Positions 41,956-50,774 of a DNA stretch of 64,000 bases are shown piece after piece. Numbering within the stretch: the first letter of the stretch is position 1; each line of letters opens with the position of its first letter. Made by a program: the position numbers and the translations under genes. This stretch comes from Bacteroidota bacterium. GTDB lineage: Bacteria > Bacteroidota > Bacteroidia > Chitinophagales > Chitinophagaceae. The notes under the pieces are model-generated. The model did not search any database. It was given only the letters and a program-made list of their open reading frames with translations, and was not told the DNA's origin. Where the stretch lies: positions 1 to 64,000 of the forward strand of contig JAUZOD010000014.1 of the NCBI GenBank assembly GCA_030706635.1, read 5' to 3'.

Positions 41956-42863
41956 CTTTGCTCGGGGCGCAACAAACGGAAACAATTCTTTATTATCCGG
42001 ATGTTAAATTCCCCACTGGTATCCCGCGGGTCTCCATCAATATGCAATGGAGCATGGTGCGGATTCCGGATGCTGAGCCGGTCGGTTTGCAGATAGAGGA
42101 TATTTTTATTCTTTGCATAGTCGGATACCGTCTGCATCGCATTGGCACCCGAAAGCTGGCGCAGAACAGAAAAAGGTAACAGCAGTTTATTCATTTTCTT
42201 CACGATAACGATATCCAGCAAGCCATCCTCCAGGCTTGCTTTTGGGGCAATGGTGAAATTATTTCCAAATTGATTGCCGTTGGCGACGCTGATAAAAAAA
42301 GCATCTGTTTTCAGAACGCTGTCGTTCAACCTGATTTCAAATAAGTAGGGCCGCGCTTTAAAAAAATGCATCGTGGATACCCGGATATAAGTTTGAAGTC
42401 CGCGTTTCTTCTGTTTGGCGAATGCATGTGCAACCAACGCATCAAACCCGATCCCGCAAAGCATGCACGAGAAATCCTCATTGATATAAAATGCGTCCGT
42501 TCCATATGACTTTCCATTGAAAATTACTTCCAGCGCCCGGACGGTCTGTTTTGGTATTTTAGCAGCAAAGGCAAGCCCGTTCCCGGATCCCAGGGGAATG
42601 ATGCCGATATTTACCGGGATCTTCTGCAAAACCTTCACGACAGCATTCACGGTTCCGTCGCCGCCGCAAATGACCACATCGGTGATTTTTTCCTCCCTCA
42701 CCTTCTTCTGCAGGAAATCATAATCTCCAGATGCATTGGTAGAAAGTATTTCAAAAGCAATCCCCCTTTCCCGTGTTTTGCGGGAAATCAGTTCTCTGAC
42801 CTGCGCTTTTTTTTTCGTTCCCGAAATGGGGTTGATGAGATAGATGATTTTTCTGGGCATCAT
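41943..42863 (-). CDS. Diacylglycerol/sphingosine kinase-family lipid kinase
   Basis: 306-aa YegS/LCB5/DAGK-family lipid kinase. ATP-binding motif VICGGDGTVNAVVKVL (GGDGT), followed by IGIIPLGSGNGLAFAAKIP, and the C-terminal DGLLDIVIVKKM and HIDGDP are conserved. The N-terminus is MPRKIIYLINPISGTKKK. ATG 42863 (or 42860) was chosen; upstream sequence overlaps the divergent gene and is not conserved. It phosphorylates a lipid hydroxyl group; in Bacteroidota, which contain sphingolipids, ceramide or sphinganine is also possible. Confidence 0.9.
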   Translation of the reverse strand: MMPRKIIYLINPISGTKKKAQVRELISRKTRERGIAFEILSTNASGDYDFLQKKVREEKITDVVICGGDGTVNAVVKVLQKIPVNIGIIPLGSGNGLAFAAKIPKQTVRALEVIFNGKSYGTDAFYINEDFSCMLCGIGFDALVAHAFAKQKKRGLQTYIRVSTMHFFKARPYLFEIRLNDSVLKTDAFFISVANGNQFGNNFTIAPKASLEDGLLDIVIVKKMNKLLLPFSVLRQLSGANAMQTVSDYAKNKNILYLQTDRLSIRNPHHAPLHIDGDPRDTSGEFNIRIIKNCFRLLRPEQRVDR

Positions 42864-42948
42864 CGCAAGTTCCGTTAAAACATGGAAAACCGGCCGAAGT
42901 TTCCGAACTTGGGTTTCTTTTTTCATAGCCGCCATCAAAATCATTCCA

Positions 42949-44073
42949 ATGACTGCTCCTAAACAACGTTTTCTTGCCCTGGATGTTTTCCGGGGAATGA
43001 CCATTTGCTTTATGATCATCGTAAATACCACCGGAAGCCAGTTTACCTATTCGCCGCTTGAGCATGCTCACTGGTATGGTTTTACGCCTACGGACCTTGT
43101 TTTTCCTTCTTTTCTTTTTGCTGTGGGTAATGCGATGAGCTTCGTAATGAGCCGTTGGGATACCCTGAGCCAAAGCCAGGTGCTGGCTAAAATTTTTAAA
43201 AGGACTTTCATCATATTTCTTTGCGGTTTTTTGTTGTACTGGTTCCCTTTCTTTCAATACAATGAAGCCCATCACCTCGTGCTTTCTCCATTTTCCCATA
43301 CCCGCATCATGGGTGTGCTGCAAAGGATTGCGTTGGCATATTGCCTGGCTTCCCTGCTGATCTACTACTTCAAGCCCGGCACGGTGATCAGCATTTCCAT
43401 CGCCATTCTGCTTTTATACTGGGCCGTGATGAGGATGGGCGGAGATGCTCCGGATCCGCTGTCCATGACGGGGAATCTGGGTTATAAAATTGATGTTTGG
43501 CTTTTGGGGGAAAACCACATGTATCATGGAGAAGGCATTGCCTTTGATCCGGAAGGTTTGCTGGGCACCCTGCCTGCAGTGGTGAATGTAACTTTCGGAT
43601 ACCTGGTGGGGAGATTCCTGCAGAAAAAGGGAAAGACCTTTGAAGGGCTCACCCAATTACTCCTGCTGGGTTTCGCCTTTATCGTGATCGCCTATTTCTG
43701 GGACCTCGGGTTTCCGATAAGCAAAAAACTGTGGACCAGCTCCTTTGTCGTTTACACCGTGGGCCTGGATTGCATAATCATATCGGCTATTATTTATGCA
43801 GTCGATTTTTTGGGCAAAAGGCAATGGACAAGATTTTTCACCATATTTGGTAAAAACCCCCTGTTTATTTACCTCGTTTCTGAGGTAGGTGCCACCATTC
43901 TGAACATAACCCATCCCCAACCCGGTGTGGATACGATCTCCTGGCTATACACGAATATATTCCGGCATGCAGGTCTCTATTTCGGATCCTTCTTATTTGC
44001 CGTTTCCTGGATGCTTTTCTGCTGGCTGGTTGGACTTTATCTGGAGAAAAAGAAAATTTACGTCAGAGTCTAG
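42949..44073 (+). CDS. HGSNAT-like / NagX-type membrane acyltransferase (DUF5009)
   Basis: 374-aa polytopic protein. The start PKQRFLALDVFRGMTICFMI with NTTGSQFTYSPLEHAHWYGF and TPTDLVFPSFLFAVG is the hallmark of the heparan-alpha-glucosaminide N-acetyltransferase family; the active-site His is in EHAHW. About ten helices. Related bacterial proteins (NagX) are linked to transport or modification of aminosugars. ATG 42949 is chosen at the conserved start. Divergent from the lipid kinase. Confidence 0.88.
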   Translation: MTAPKQRFLALDVFRGMTICFMIIVNTTGSQFTYSPLEHAHWYGFTPTDLVFPSFLFAVGNAMSFVMSRWDTLSQSQVLAKIFKRTFIIFLCGFLLYWFPFFQYNEAHHLVLSPFSHTRIMGVLQRIALAYCLASLLIYYFKPGTVISISIAILLLYWAVMRMGGDAPDPLSMTGNLGYKIDVWLLGENHMYHGEGIAFDPEGLLGTLPAVVNVTFGYLVGRFLQKKGKTFEGLTQLLLLGFAFIVIAYFWDLGFPISKKLWTSSFVVYTVGLDCIIISAIIYAVDFLGKRQWTRFFTIFGKNPLFIYLVSEVGATILNITHPQPGVDTISWLYTNIFRHAGLYFGSFLFAVSWMLFCWLVGLYLEKKKIYVRV

Positions 44074-44076
44074 AAG

Positions 44077-44163
44077 GTCGACGGTTGACGGATGACCGTT
44101 GACGGTCTCTTATTGCGGGTTCACCCCTGGATTCGGTTAACCCTCATCCGTCAACCGTCAACC
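44077..44163. repeat. GTTGACGG-word palindromic element
   Basis: The left arm 44077-44105 and right arm 44135-44163 are complementary with a few mismatches. The loop TCTCTTATTGCGGGTTCACC resembles the loop of the copy at 61.6 kb. It lies just after the HGSNAT-like gene and upstream of the typA promoter. Confidence 0.8.
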
Positions 44164-44200
44164 AATTCGGCAAACCCTTCCAAAAACCGGGAAAAAAACG

Positions 44201-44208
44201 TACCTTTG
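44201..44208 (+). promoter_or_regulatory. -7 promoter element of typA
   Basis: TACCTTTG (exact TAnnTTTG), with TTC at 44178-44180 in the -33 position (20-nt spacer). The leader to the ATG at 44257 is about 45 nt. Confidence 0.55.
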
Positions 44209-44256
44209 CACGTCGAAAAAAACGGTGGCTGCCGACCAGCTTAAAGTAAGGATAAT

Positions 44257-46071
44257 ATGGAGATCAGGAACATTGCGATTATAGCACACGTAGACCATGG
44301 AAAAACAACTCTGGTTGATAAGATTTTACATGCCACTAAGGTATTCAGGGATAATCAGGAAACCGGTGAGCTGATAATGGACAGCAACGACCTGGAAAAG
44401 GAACGGGGCATCACTATTTTTAGTAAGAATGCCGCCGTTATGTACAAGGGCGTTAAAATTAATGTGATCGATACCCCGGGCCATGCTGATTTTGGAGGCG
44501 AAGTGGAACGCGTATTGAAAATGGCTGACGGCGTTTTATTGCTGGTGGATGCTTTTGAAGGACCTATGCCGCAGACCCGGTTTGTGCTGCAGAAGGCCCT
44601 GCATCTCAACCTGCGCCCCATCGTGGTGATCAATAAAGTGGATAAAGCGAATTGCCGCCCCGATGAAGTGCATGAGGCTGTGTTTGAATTGTTCTTTAAC
44701 CTCGATGCTACTGAGGCACAACTTGATTTTCCCACTTTTTATGGTTCCGGAAGGAACGGATGGTTCAACGATTCGTTGACCCAGTCGGCAGACATTACTC
44801 CACTACTGGATGGGATCCTTAAATATGTTCCGGCTCCTGAAAAAAATGAAGGGCCGCTACAAATGCAGATCACTTCCCTGGATTATTCTTCTTTTTTAGG
44901 CAGGATTGCTGTGGGGAAAGTTGCCCGGGGCGCAATTAAGGAAGGCCAGACGATTGCCTTGATGCAGGCAGATGGCACCATAAAGCGATCTAAAGTAAAA
45001 GAACTATACGTGTTTGAATCTCTGGGAAAGAAAAAAACCACGGAAGTGGTTTGCGGCGATATATGCGCCGTAGTTGGATTGGAGGATTTTAATATTGGAG
45101 ATACTATCGCCGACTTTGAAAATCCCGAGGCGCTTCCGGTGATCAGTGTGGATGAACCGACCATGAGCATGATGTTTTCCATTAACAACTCTCCTTTTTA
45201 CGGAAAGGATGGAAAGTTTGTCACTTCCCGGCATCTGCGGGACCGCCTGATGAAGGAAACAGAGAAAAATCTTGCCCTGCGCGTAGAAGATACCGGCAGT
45301 GCAGATAGTTTCCTGGTCTTCGGGCGCGGTATCCTTCACCTGGGTATTCTGATAGAAACCATGAGAAGGGAAGGTTATGAACTTACCGTGGGGCAGCCCC
45401 AGGTTATTGTCAAAGAGATCAACGGCAAAAAATCCGAGCCCTTTGAAGTACTCGTTGTGGATGTTCCCCAGGAATACAGCGGTAAAGTGATTGACATGGT
45501 CACCCAACGCAAAGGGGAATTGCATGTTATGGAAACCAAGGGTGAGATGCAGCATCTGGAATTTGACATTCCATCCCGCGGTCTCATAGGCCTCCGTTCC
45601 GGTATGCTCACCAACACGGCAGGAGAAGCGGTGATGGCGCACCGTTTCAGTGAATACAAACCGTGGAAGGGCCCGATTCCCGGAAGAAGTAACGGTGTGC
45701 TGATCGCGAAAAACAAGGCTGCCACTACCGGATATTCAATCGATAAATTGCAGGACCGCGGTTCCTTTTTTGTGGACCCCGGCGAAGAAGTATATGTAGG
45801 GCAAATCATTGCGGAACACATCAAACCAGGAGACCTGATTGTGAATGCCACGGAAGGCAAGAAGCTGACCAATATGCGTGCAAGCGGAAGCGATGACTCC
45901 GTGCGAATCATCCCCAAAATACAGATGACCCTTGAAGAATGCATGGAATATATTCAGCAGGACGAATGCATTGAGGTTACACCGAAAAATATCCGTCTCC
46001 GCAAAACCATCCTGGATGAAGATGAAAGAAAGAAGCTCCAGAAGATGCTGAAGACGGAGGAAGTGGGATAA
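44257..46071 (+). CDS. typA: Translational GTPase TypA/BipA
   Basis: 604-aa ribosome-associated GTPase used in stress adaptation and ribosome biogenesis. G1 AHVDHGKTT, G2 region EKERGITI, G3 DTPGHADFGGEV, G4 NKVDKANCRP are visible, followed by EF-G-like domains II, III and V and the BipA-specific C-terminus (NATEGKKLTNMRASGSDD). Full family length. Confidence 0.96.
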   Translation: MEIRNIAIIAHVDHGKTTLVDKILHATKVFRDNQETGELIMDSNDLEKERGITIFSKNAAVMYKGVKINVIDTPGHADFGGEVERVLKMADGVLLLVDAFEGPMPQTRFVLQKALHLNLRPIVVINKVDKANCRPDEVHEAVFELFFNLDATEAQLDFPTFYGSGRNGWFNDSLTQSADITPLLDGILKYVPAPEKNEGPLQMQITSLDYSSFLGRIAVGKVARGAIKEGQTIALMQADGTIKRSKVKELYVFESLGKKKTTEVVCGDICAVVGLEDFNIGDTIADFENPEALPVISVDEPTMSMMFSINNSPFYGKDGKFVTSRHLRDRLMKETEKNLALRVEDTGSADSFLVFGRGILHLGILIETMRREGYELTVGQPQVIVKEINGKKSEPFEVLVVDVPQEYSGKVIDMVTQRKGELHVMETKGEMQHLEFDIPSRGLIGLRSGMLTNTAGEAVMAHRFSEYKPWKGPIPGRSNGVLIAKNKAATTGYSIDKLQDRGSFFVDPGEEVYVGQIIAEHIKPGDLIVNATEGKKLTNMRASGSDDSVRIIPKIQMTLEECMEYIQQDECIEVTPKNIRLRKTILDEDERKKLQKMLKTEEVG

Positions 46072-46110
46072 GAGGAAGTTGATGGTTAACAAATTTACTA
46101 TCTTCGCTCT

Positions 46111-46323
46111 ATGAAAGGGCTTACGATATTTTTGCTCATCCTTTGTTTCAGTTTTATATCACTGGAAGCAGGTGCACAGTGCTCCATTTGCACGCGAACC
46201 GCGCAACAATTGGGTGAAGGGCCCGCCAAAGGACTAAATGCCGGTATTATTTACCTCGCTTTTACACCGCTCGCCATTGGAAGTATCATTGGCTATCGCT
46301 GGTGGAGGCAGAACCGGGAATAA
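46111..46323 (+). CDS. Small exported or membrane protein with CxxC
   Basis: 70-aa protein with a Sec-type signal (residues 1-23, ending EAGAQ), immediately followed by CSICTRTAQQLGEGPAKGLN and a hydrophobic helix (AGIIYLAFTPLAIGSIIGY) with a short positively charged tail. The CxxC directly after the signal could bind metal or form a disulfide. It resembles an uncharacterised small Bacteroidota protein; no function is assigned. It lies 39 bp after typA and 19 bp before a glycosyltransferase. Confidence 0.65.
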   Translation: MKGLTIFLLILCFSFISLEAGAQCSICTRTAQQLGEGPAKGLNAGIIYLAFTPLAIGSIIGYRWWRQNRE

Positions 46324-46342
46324 GTAAGCTGCCCGATATATC

Positions 46343-47206
46343 ATGCAAAAGCCCATATTTTCTATTCTCCTTCCCACCTGGAATAATCTTCCGTATTTAA
46401 AATTATGCATCGAAAGCCTGCGCAGGAATTCTGCCTTCAGGCATGAGATCATTGTCCACATTAATGAAGGAAAAGATGGTACACGGGACTGGGTAGCTGC
46501 GCAAAAAGATCTTCTCTATACTTTCAGTGAGCAAAATGTGGGCGTCTGCTTTGCACTCAATCAGAGCCGGACGCTGGCGACAACGGAATACATCGTTTAT
46601 CTGAATGACGATATGTGGCTTTGTCCGGGTTGGGACAGGGCCCTCTATGATGAAATTAATGCCATCGGCCATCCGCTGTTCTTTTTATCTGCAACGGCCA
46701 TTGAGCCCATGAACACGGGCAACTCCTGTGTTATTGTAAGTGATTTCGGGAAAGACCCGGGCTCTTTTAATGAAACGGCACTATTGGAGAAGTTTGCAAT
46801 CCCTGTGAAGCAAGACTGGTCAGGCGCCACCTGGCCACCCAATGTGGTGCACAAAAAGATCTGGGACCTGGTGGGTGGTTACAGTATCGAATTCTCTCCC
46901 GGCCTTTATTCCGATCCAGATTTTTCCATGAAGCTTTGGCAGGCGGGTGTGCGCATATTTAAAGGCGTGTCGGCCAGTCGCGCTTATCATTTCGGCGGTA
47001 AATCCACTTCCAGGATGGTCCGCAACCGGGGCTATTATACTTTTATCTCCAAATGGGGGATGACCTCCGGCACATTCACCAGAATCTTTCTTCGGAGCGG
47101 CGCACCGTATGCGGGCGCATTGAGCGAGCCAGAGTCCACATTGGGTTTACGCATGAAAAATGCAATAAAGCGTTTGGGCGCTGCCTGGCAAAAACCGGTT
47201 TCCTGA
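46343..47206 (+). CDS. Family 2 glycosyltransferase
   Basis: 287-aa cytosolic GT-A glycosyltransferase. It begins FSILLPTWNNLPYLKLCIES, contains the nucleotide-binding LNDDMWLCPGWD (DxD-type) and the LYSDPDFSMKLWQAGVR motif typical of GT2 enzymes. No membrane helices. It probably builds a cell-envelope or secreted-protein glycan; the substrate is unknown. Convergent with meaB. Confidence 0.87.
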   Translation: MQKPIFSILLPTWNNLPYLKLCIESLRRNSAFRHEIIVHINEGKDGTRDWVAAQKDLLYTFSEQNVGVCFALNQSRTLATTEYIVYLNDDMWLCPGWDRALYDEINAIGHPLFFLSATAIEPMNTGNSCVIVSDFGKDPGSFNETALLEKFAIPVKQDWSGATWPPNVVHKKIWDLVGGYSIEFSPGLYSDPDFSMKLWQAGVRIFKGVSASRAYHFGGKSTSRMVRNRGYYTFISKWGMTSGTFTRIFLRSGAPYAGALSEPESTLGLRMKNAIKRLGAAWQKPVS

Positions 47207-47214
47207 GTAAAATT

Positions 47215-48144
47215 TCAGGCTGTGCTCCCCTTGTATTGGGCGGCGAACCGGTGTATATTAAAACCGGGTTGTTCCATCGCCCGCTTCAGGGATTGGATTA
47301 GCAGACCGCGATCAATATCCCGCATCCGGCGATCCAGAATAAGTTGCCAGGCTTTCTCCGCAAGCAGGTCAAGGGATTGCTTTGGGGAAATATTCCGGAT
47401 ATTTTCCATGATCGCCGCATAAAGCTCCCCGATTCCTTTTTCTTCGCTTGCCACCGTTTGTAAAAAACGGAGATCAGTAAAAGATTTTCCGGACTGAAAC
47501 TGAAGCGAAGATTTCAGGGATTGTAAAAAACGGGATGCCCCTGACCGGTCTGATTTATTCACGACAAAAATATCTCCGATTTCCAAAATGCCGGACTTCA
47601 TGGTCTGGATATCATCGCCGGATTCAGGAACAAGTACCAGCACTACCTGGTCGGCAACACGGGCAATATCCACCTCAGACTGACCCACGCCAACAGTTTC
47701 AATCAGAATAAAATCAAAGCCGGCATTTGCCAGCAGATCGGTGATTTCGAAAATCCGGGGATTCAGGCCCCCTATAGCTCCCCGGCTGGCCAGGGAACGG
47801 ATATATACCTGCGGATGGTTGTACCAGCGGTTCATCCGGATACGATCACCGAGCAACGCGCCGGAGTGAAAAGCAGACGAAGGATCCACGCAGAGAATTG
47901 CCAGTTTCTTATCATGGTCCACCCATTGTTTTGCCAGGGCGTCGACCAGCGTACTCTTTCCGGCACCGGGTGGCCCGGTTACCCCGATTACCGGGGCATG
48001 CCGGTTACCCAAATTCTGTAATAACGCATCCGATCCGGGCATTGTATTTTCGATAACAGTAATGGCCCTGGCTATGGAGCGAAAATCTCCCCGCCGGATA
48101 AGGGATAAGTCTGGAAAACGGGGAAGGTCGGATGAGGCCTGCAT
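47215..48144 (-). CDS. meaB: Methylmalonyl-CoA mutase-associated GTPase MeaB
   Basis: 309-aa G3E/ArgK-family GTPase that protects and reloads B12 in methylmalonyl-CoA mutase. P-loop GVTGPPGAGKSTLVDAL, downstream FILIETVGVGQSEVD (switch region) and VNKSDR (G4) are clear. The mutase itself is not in this window. A -7 element lies 8 nt upstream of the ATG. Confidence 0.93.
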   Translation of the reverse strand: MQASSDLPRFPDLSLIRRGDFRSIARAITVIENTMPGSDALLQNLGNRHAPVIGVTGPPGAGKSTLVDALAKQWVDHDKKLAILCVDPSSAFHSGALLGDRIRMNRWYNHPQVYIRSLASRGAIGGLNPRIFEITDLLANAGFDFILIETVGVGQSEVDIARVADQVVLVLVPESGDDIQTMKSGILEIGDIFVVNKSDRSGASRFLQSLKSSLQFQSGKSFTDLRFLQTVASEEKGIGELYAAIMENIRNISPKQSLDLLAEKAWQLILDRRMRDIDRGLLIQSLKRAMEQPGFNIHRFAAQYKGSTA

Positions 48145-48151
48145 GCGTATT

Positions 48152-48159
48152 CAAAGCTA
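48152..48159 (-). promoter_or_regulatory. -7 promoter element of meaB, near-leaderless
   Basis: The minus strand reads TAGCTTTG (exact TAnnTTTG), 7 nt before the meaB ATG at 48144. Confidence 0.45.
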
Positions 48160-48264
48160 AGTTAAAATTCATTTTCCGGAAGGAAGCACAAGGCTGAATT
48201 TGCTTAATCTTGCGCTGAATGGAAACTTTTCATTTTTAAATAACAGATAGACATCGCGAGCGGC

Positions 48265-48272
48265 TAAATTTG
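48265..48272 (+). promoter_or_regulatory. -7 promoter element of the LON-domain / coaX / lptC cluster
   Basis: TAAATTTG (exact TAnnTTTG), 38 nt before the ATG at 48311. The -33 position has only an AT-rich stretch. Confidence 0.45.
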
Positions 48273-48310
48273 CGATTTGATTCAAGTGTGGCAAACATAT
48301 TTTTTGATGC

Positions 48311-48955
48311 ATGACCAATTTTATTCCCATCTTTCCATTGTCTGTTGTTGTGTATCCCGGAGAAACGCTGAACCTGCATATTTTTGAACCCCGGTATAAG
48401 GAACTTGTAAGAGAATGTTTTTCGGGTAAAAAGAGCTTTGGCATTCCCACCGTGATCGGCGGCAAAGTAAGTGAAATGGGGGTATCGGTAACGATCTCCG
48501 AGATCGCAAAAGAATATGAGAATGGCGAGATGGACATAGTAACGAAAGGAACTTCCGTTTTCCGGATACTGGAGATCATCAAATCGGTTCCGGATAAGTT
48601 ATACAGCGGAGCCATTGTAAACTATCCGCACAATACGGAAATTTATAAACAGCCGGAACTCATGCAGCTGGTGCTGAAGGCCGTTCGCGAATTACACCGT
48701 ATGCTTAACATCAGCAAAGATTTTAAAAAACCAGATGAAGAATTGAATTCATACGATATTGCCCATCATGCCGGATTATCGCTGGAAGAAGAGTATGAAC
48801 TGCTGACATTATTGAAAGAGGAACAGCGTCAGGAATATTTAAAAAGACACCTGGGAAAGGTGTTGCCGGTGATTATGGAGATGGAGGTTTTGAAAGAAAG
48901 GGTGAAGCTGAACGGCCACTTCAAAAATTTATCATCTTTTCGCTTCGGGGAATGA
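48311..48955 (+). CDS. LON peptidase substrate-binding (N-terminal) domain protein
   Basis: 214-aa protein consisting of the Lon N-terminal domain only: FIPIFPLSVVVYPGETLNLH, FEPRYKELVRECFSGKKSFG and later EYELLTLLKEEQRQEYLKRH. It lacks the AAA+ and protease domains of Lon. Stand-alone copies are widespread; a role in substrate recognition or an independent function is not established. Followed after 13 bp by coaX. Confidence 0.9.
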   Translation: MTNFIPIFPLSVVVYPGETLNLHIFEPRYKELVRECFSGKKSFGIPTVIGGKVSEMGVSVTISEIAKEYENGEMDIVTKGTSVFRILEIIKSVPDKLYSGAIVNYPHNTEIYKQPELMQLVLKAVRELHRMLNISKDFKKPDEELNSYDIAHHAGLSLEEEYELLTLLKEEQRQEYLKRHLGKVLPVIMEMEVLKERVKLNGHFKNLSSFRFGE

Positions 48956-48968
48956 CTAAATCAACCGC

Positions 48969-49694
48969 ATGCTGACAACGCTTTGTTTTGATTTTGGCAA
49001 CACGCGATTAAAATATGCGGTTTTTGAGGGTGCGGACCTCAAAGAAGTTCATGTTTTGAAAGATGACCGGGAAGAGACAATCCGGTCCGTCCTGGAGAAA
49101 TACGGGCCCGTCAAGACGATTTTATCCTCCGTTATTGATCACAATCCGGACCTTGAACAATTATTGACTGCGGAAACCCGCTTTCATAAGCTGAATCATC
49201 ATTCCATGGTTCCGGTCACTACACCGGTAGGAAAGCCCGAGACCATTGGTGCCGACCGGCTGGCGTTGGTGGTGGGAGCAAGTCATTTTTATCCCGGCCG
49301 AAATAATTTGGTGATCGGCCTGGGCTCAGCAATAACGTATAATTACATCAACCGCTTCCTGCAGTTTCTGGGCGGCAGCATTTCACCGGGCATGGAGATG
49401 CGGTTTAAATCGCTGGAAACATTTACGGCGAAATTGCCCCTGATCAATCCCCATTGGAATTTTCCCCTGGTGGGCTATGACACAAAAACAAATATTCAAT
49501 CAGGCGTAATCGTCGGGATGGCCAAGGAAATTGACGGGATTATTGAAGCCTATGAAGAGCGATACGAAAATCTGAATGTTCTGATGACTGGCGGAGACGC
49601 GCAGTATTTCATGCCTTTTATGAAAAAGACGATCATTACAGATCCTGATCTTATATTTAAAGGATTGTATGTTATCAGTGAATTCAACCCATAA
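48969..49694 (+). CDS. coaX: Type III pantothenate kinase
   Basis: 241-aa ASKHA-fold kinase for the first step of CoA synthesis. N-terminal phosphate motif CFDFGNTRLKYAVFEG, the substrate region TIGADRLALVVGAS (GADR), the phosphate-2 region GLGSAITYNYI and GGSISPGMEMRFKSL, and the C-terminal VLMTGGDAQYFM are conserved. It is 3 bp from the next gene. Confidence 0.94.
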   Translation: MLTTLCFDFGNTRLKYAVFEGADLKEVHVLKDDREETIRSVLEKYGPVKTILSSVIDHNPDLEQLLTAETRFHKLNHHSMVPVTTPVGKPETIGADRLALVVGASHFYPGRNNLVIGLGSAITYNYINRFLQFLGGSISPGMEMRFKSLETFTAKLPLINPHWNFPLVGYDTKTNIQSGVIVGMAKEIDGIIEAYEERYENLNVLMTGGDAQYFMPFMKKTIITDPDLIFKGLYVISEFNP

Positions 49695-49697
49695 ATA

Positions 49698-50273
49698 GTG
49701 AATCGGTTACCCCGGAACATCTTGTTTCTGTTATATTGCCTGACAGCGTGCGTAGTGCTTGCCGCTTGTGAGAATAATATGAAGGACCTGCCTAATTTCA
49801 GACAAAAGCATTTCGGCGTGGATGAGGGGAAACAGATCACCGCTTATATGAGTGAAAGCGCTAAAGTAAAAGCCAGGCTGACTGCTCCGTATATGCGCAG
49901 GAATGAGGTGGATTCACCCTACGTCGAATTCCCGCAATCTCTCCATGTGGATTTTTACAACGATTCAATGACCATCGCCAGTGTCATGGATGCCCGGTAC
50001 GGGAAATGGCTGGAGCTGCAGAGCAAAGTATTGTTGCGGGATAGTGTCGTGGTAAAAAATACGCTTAAGGGAGACACCCTGTATTGCCAGGAGCTGTGGT
50101 GGGACCAGAAATCGGAGAAATTCTACACCACCAAGCGAGTCCAGATCCATAAAGCCGGTGGAACGGTTCTATATGGTACCGGGCTGGAAGCCCCCCAGGA
50201 TCTCAGTGGATACACCATTTACCAGATTACAGGGCCCTTTGCATTCCCGGAGAATGGGATGCCAAAGAATTAG
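49698..50273 (+). CDS. lptC: LPS export protein LptC
   Basis: 191-aa LptC-like protein with lipobox LAAC (Cys24), so a lipoprotein rather than the transmembrane form of E. coli. The region CENNMKDLPNFRQKHFGVDE and repeating beta-strand residues (VKARLTAPYMRR, PYVEFPQSLHVDFYN, SGYTIYQITGPFAFPENG) match the OstA-like fold. It transfers LPS from LptBFG towards LptA in the periplasm. The start is a GTG 3 bp after coaX. Confidence 0.88.
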   Translation: MNRLPRNILFLLYCLTACVVLAACENNMKDLPNFRQKHFGVDEGKQITAYMSESAKVKARLTAPYMRRNEVDSPYVEFPQSLHVDFYNDSMTIASVMDARYGKWLELQSKVLLRDSVVVKNTLKGDTLYCQELWWDQKSEKFYTTKRVQIHKAGGTVLYGTGLEAPQDLSGYTIYQITGPFAFPENGMPKN

Positions 50274-50774
50274 GGTCAACTGTAACCGTCAACGCTTTTG
50301 CGCGGGCCCCGCACATCAAACGAAAAAGCCCCGGATTACTCCGGGGACTTTTTGAATGTGTTTGTACTTTACCTAACCATTACCAAGTTGGTCATCAATA
50401 GGGTACAAATTTTAACACCTTCGTAGGATTTGGCTTTTCGCGGAATTTGGATTTTAACAGCCCGGGATTGAGTTCGGCAAATGGTTTTGGTGGTTCATAG
50501 ATATTGGTTTTTTTCAAAGGAAATTGGATATCGGAACCATTTGAACGAGCATCAATCACATGACGGTGTAAACATACAAACTGGGTATTCTGGTACAAGC
50601 GGAATTGCGCTCGATCTTACCAATTCGGAAAATACGGTAATATTTTGCATTTTTACCCTAAATTACGCTGTGGATCAGCAAAATAGTAGGTCTGTATAAG
50701 GGTATCCAATTAGGCCGGGAATCGGTGGAGAAGGGATTTTTTTAGGCCAATTCAGCCGATTCCGGGTGCCCTCC
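50274..50774. other. Intergenic region lptC / lysS
   Basis: 501 bp without a convincing gene. A degenerate piece of the GTTGACGG-type arm (GTCAACTGTAACCGTCAAC, from 50276) is followed by TGCG/CGCAC loop-like sequence and then the lptC terminator. Two overlapping short frames (50395-50598 minus and 50481-50699 plus) look non-coding. An imperfect dyad, CCGGGAATCGG (50715-50725) with CCGATTCCGGG (50756-50766), lies just beyond the lysS stop without a T run. Confidence 0.55.
50323..50353 (+). terminator. Rho-independent terminator after lptC
   Basis: CCCCGG-ATTACT-CCGGGG with flanking A and T runs (AAAAAG ... CTTTTT), about 50 bp after the lptC stop. Confidence 0.85.

Noticed and set aside
50395-50699. 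Two overlapping short frames between lptC and lysS
   Set aside because: No conserved motif, no promoter or start context, and they overlap on opposite strands.
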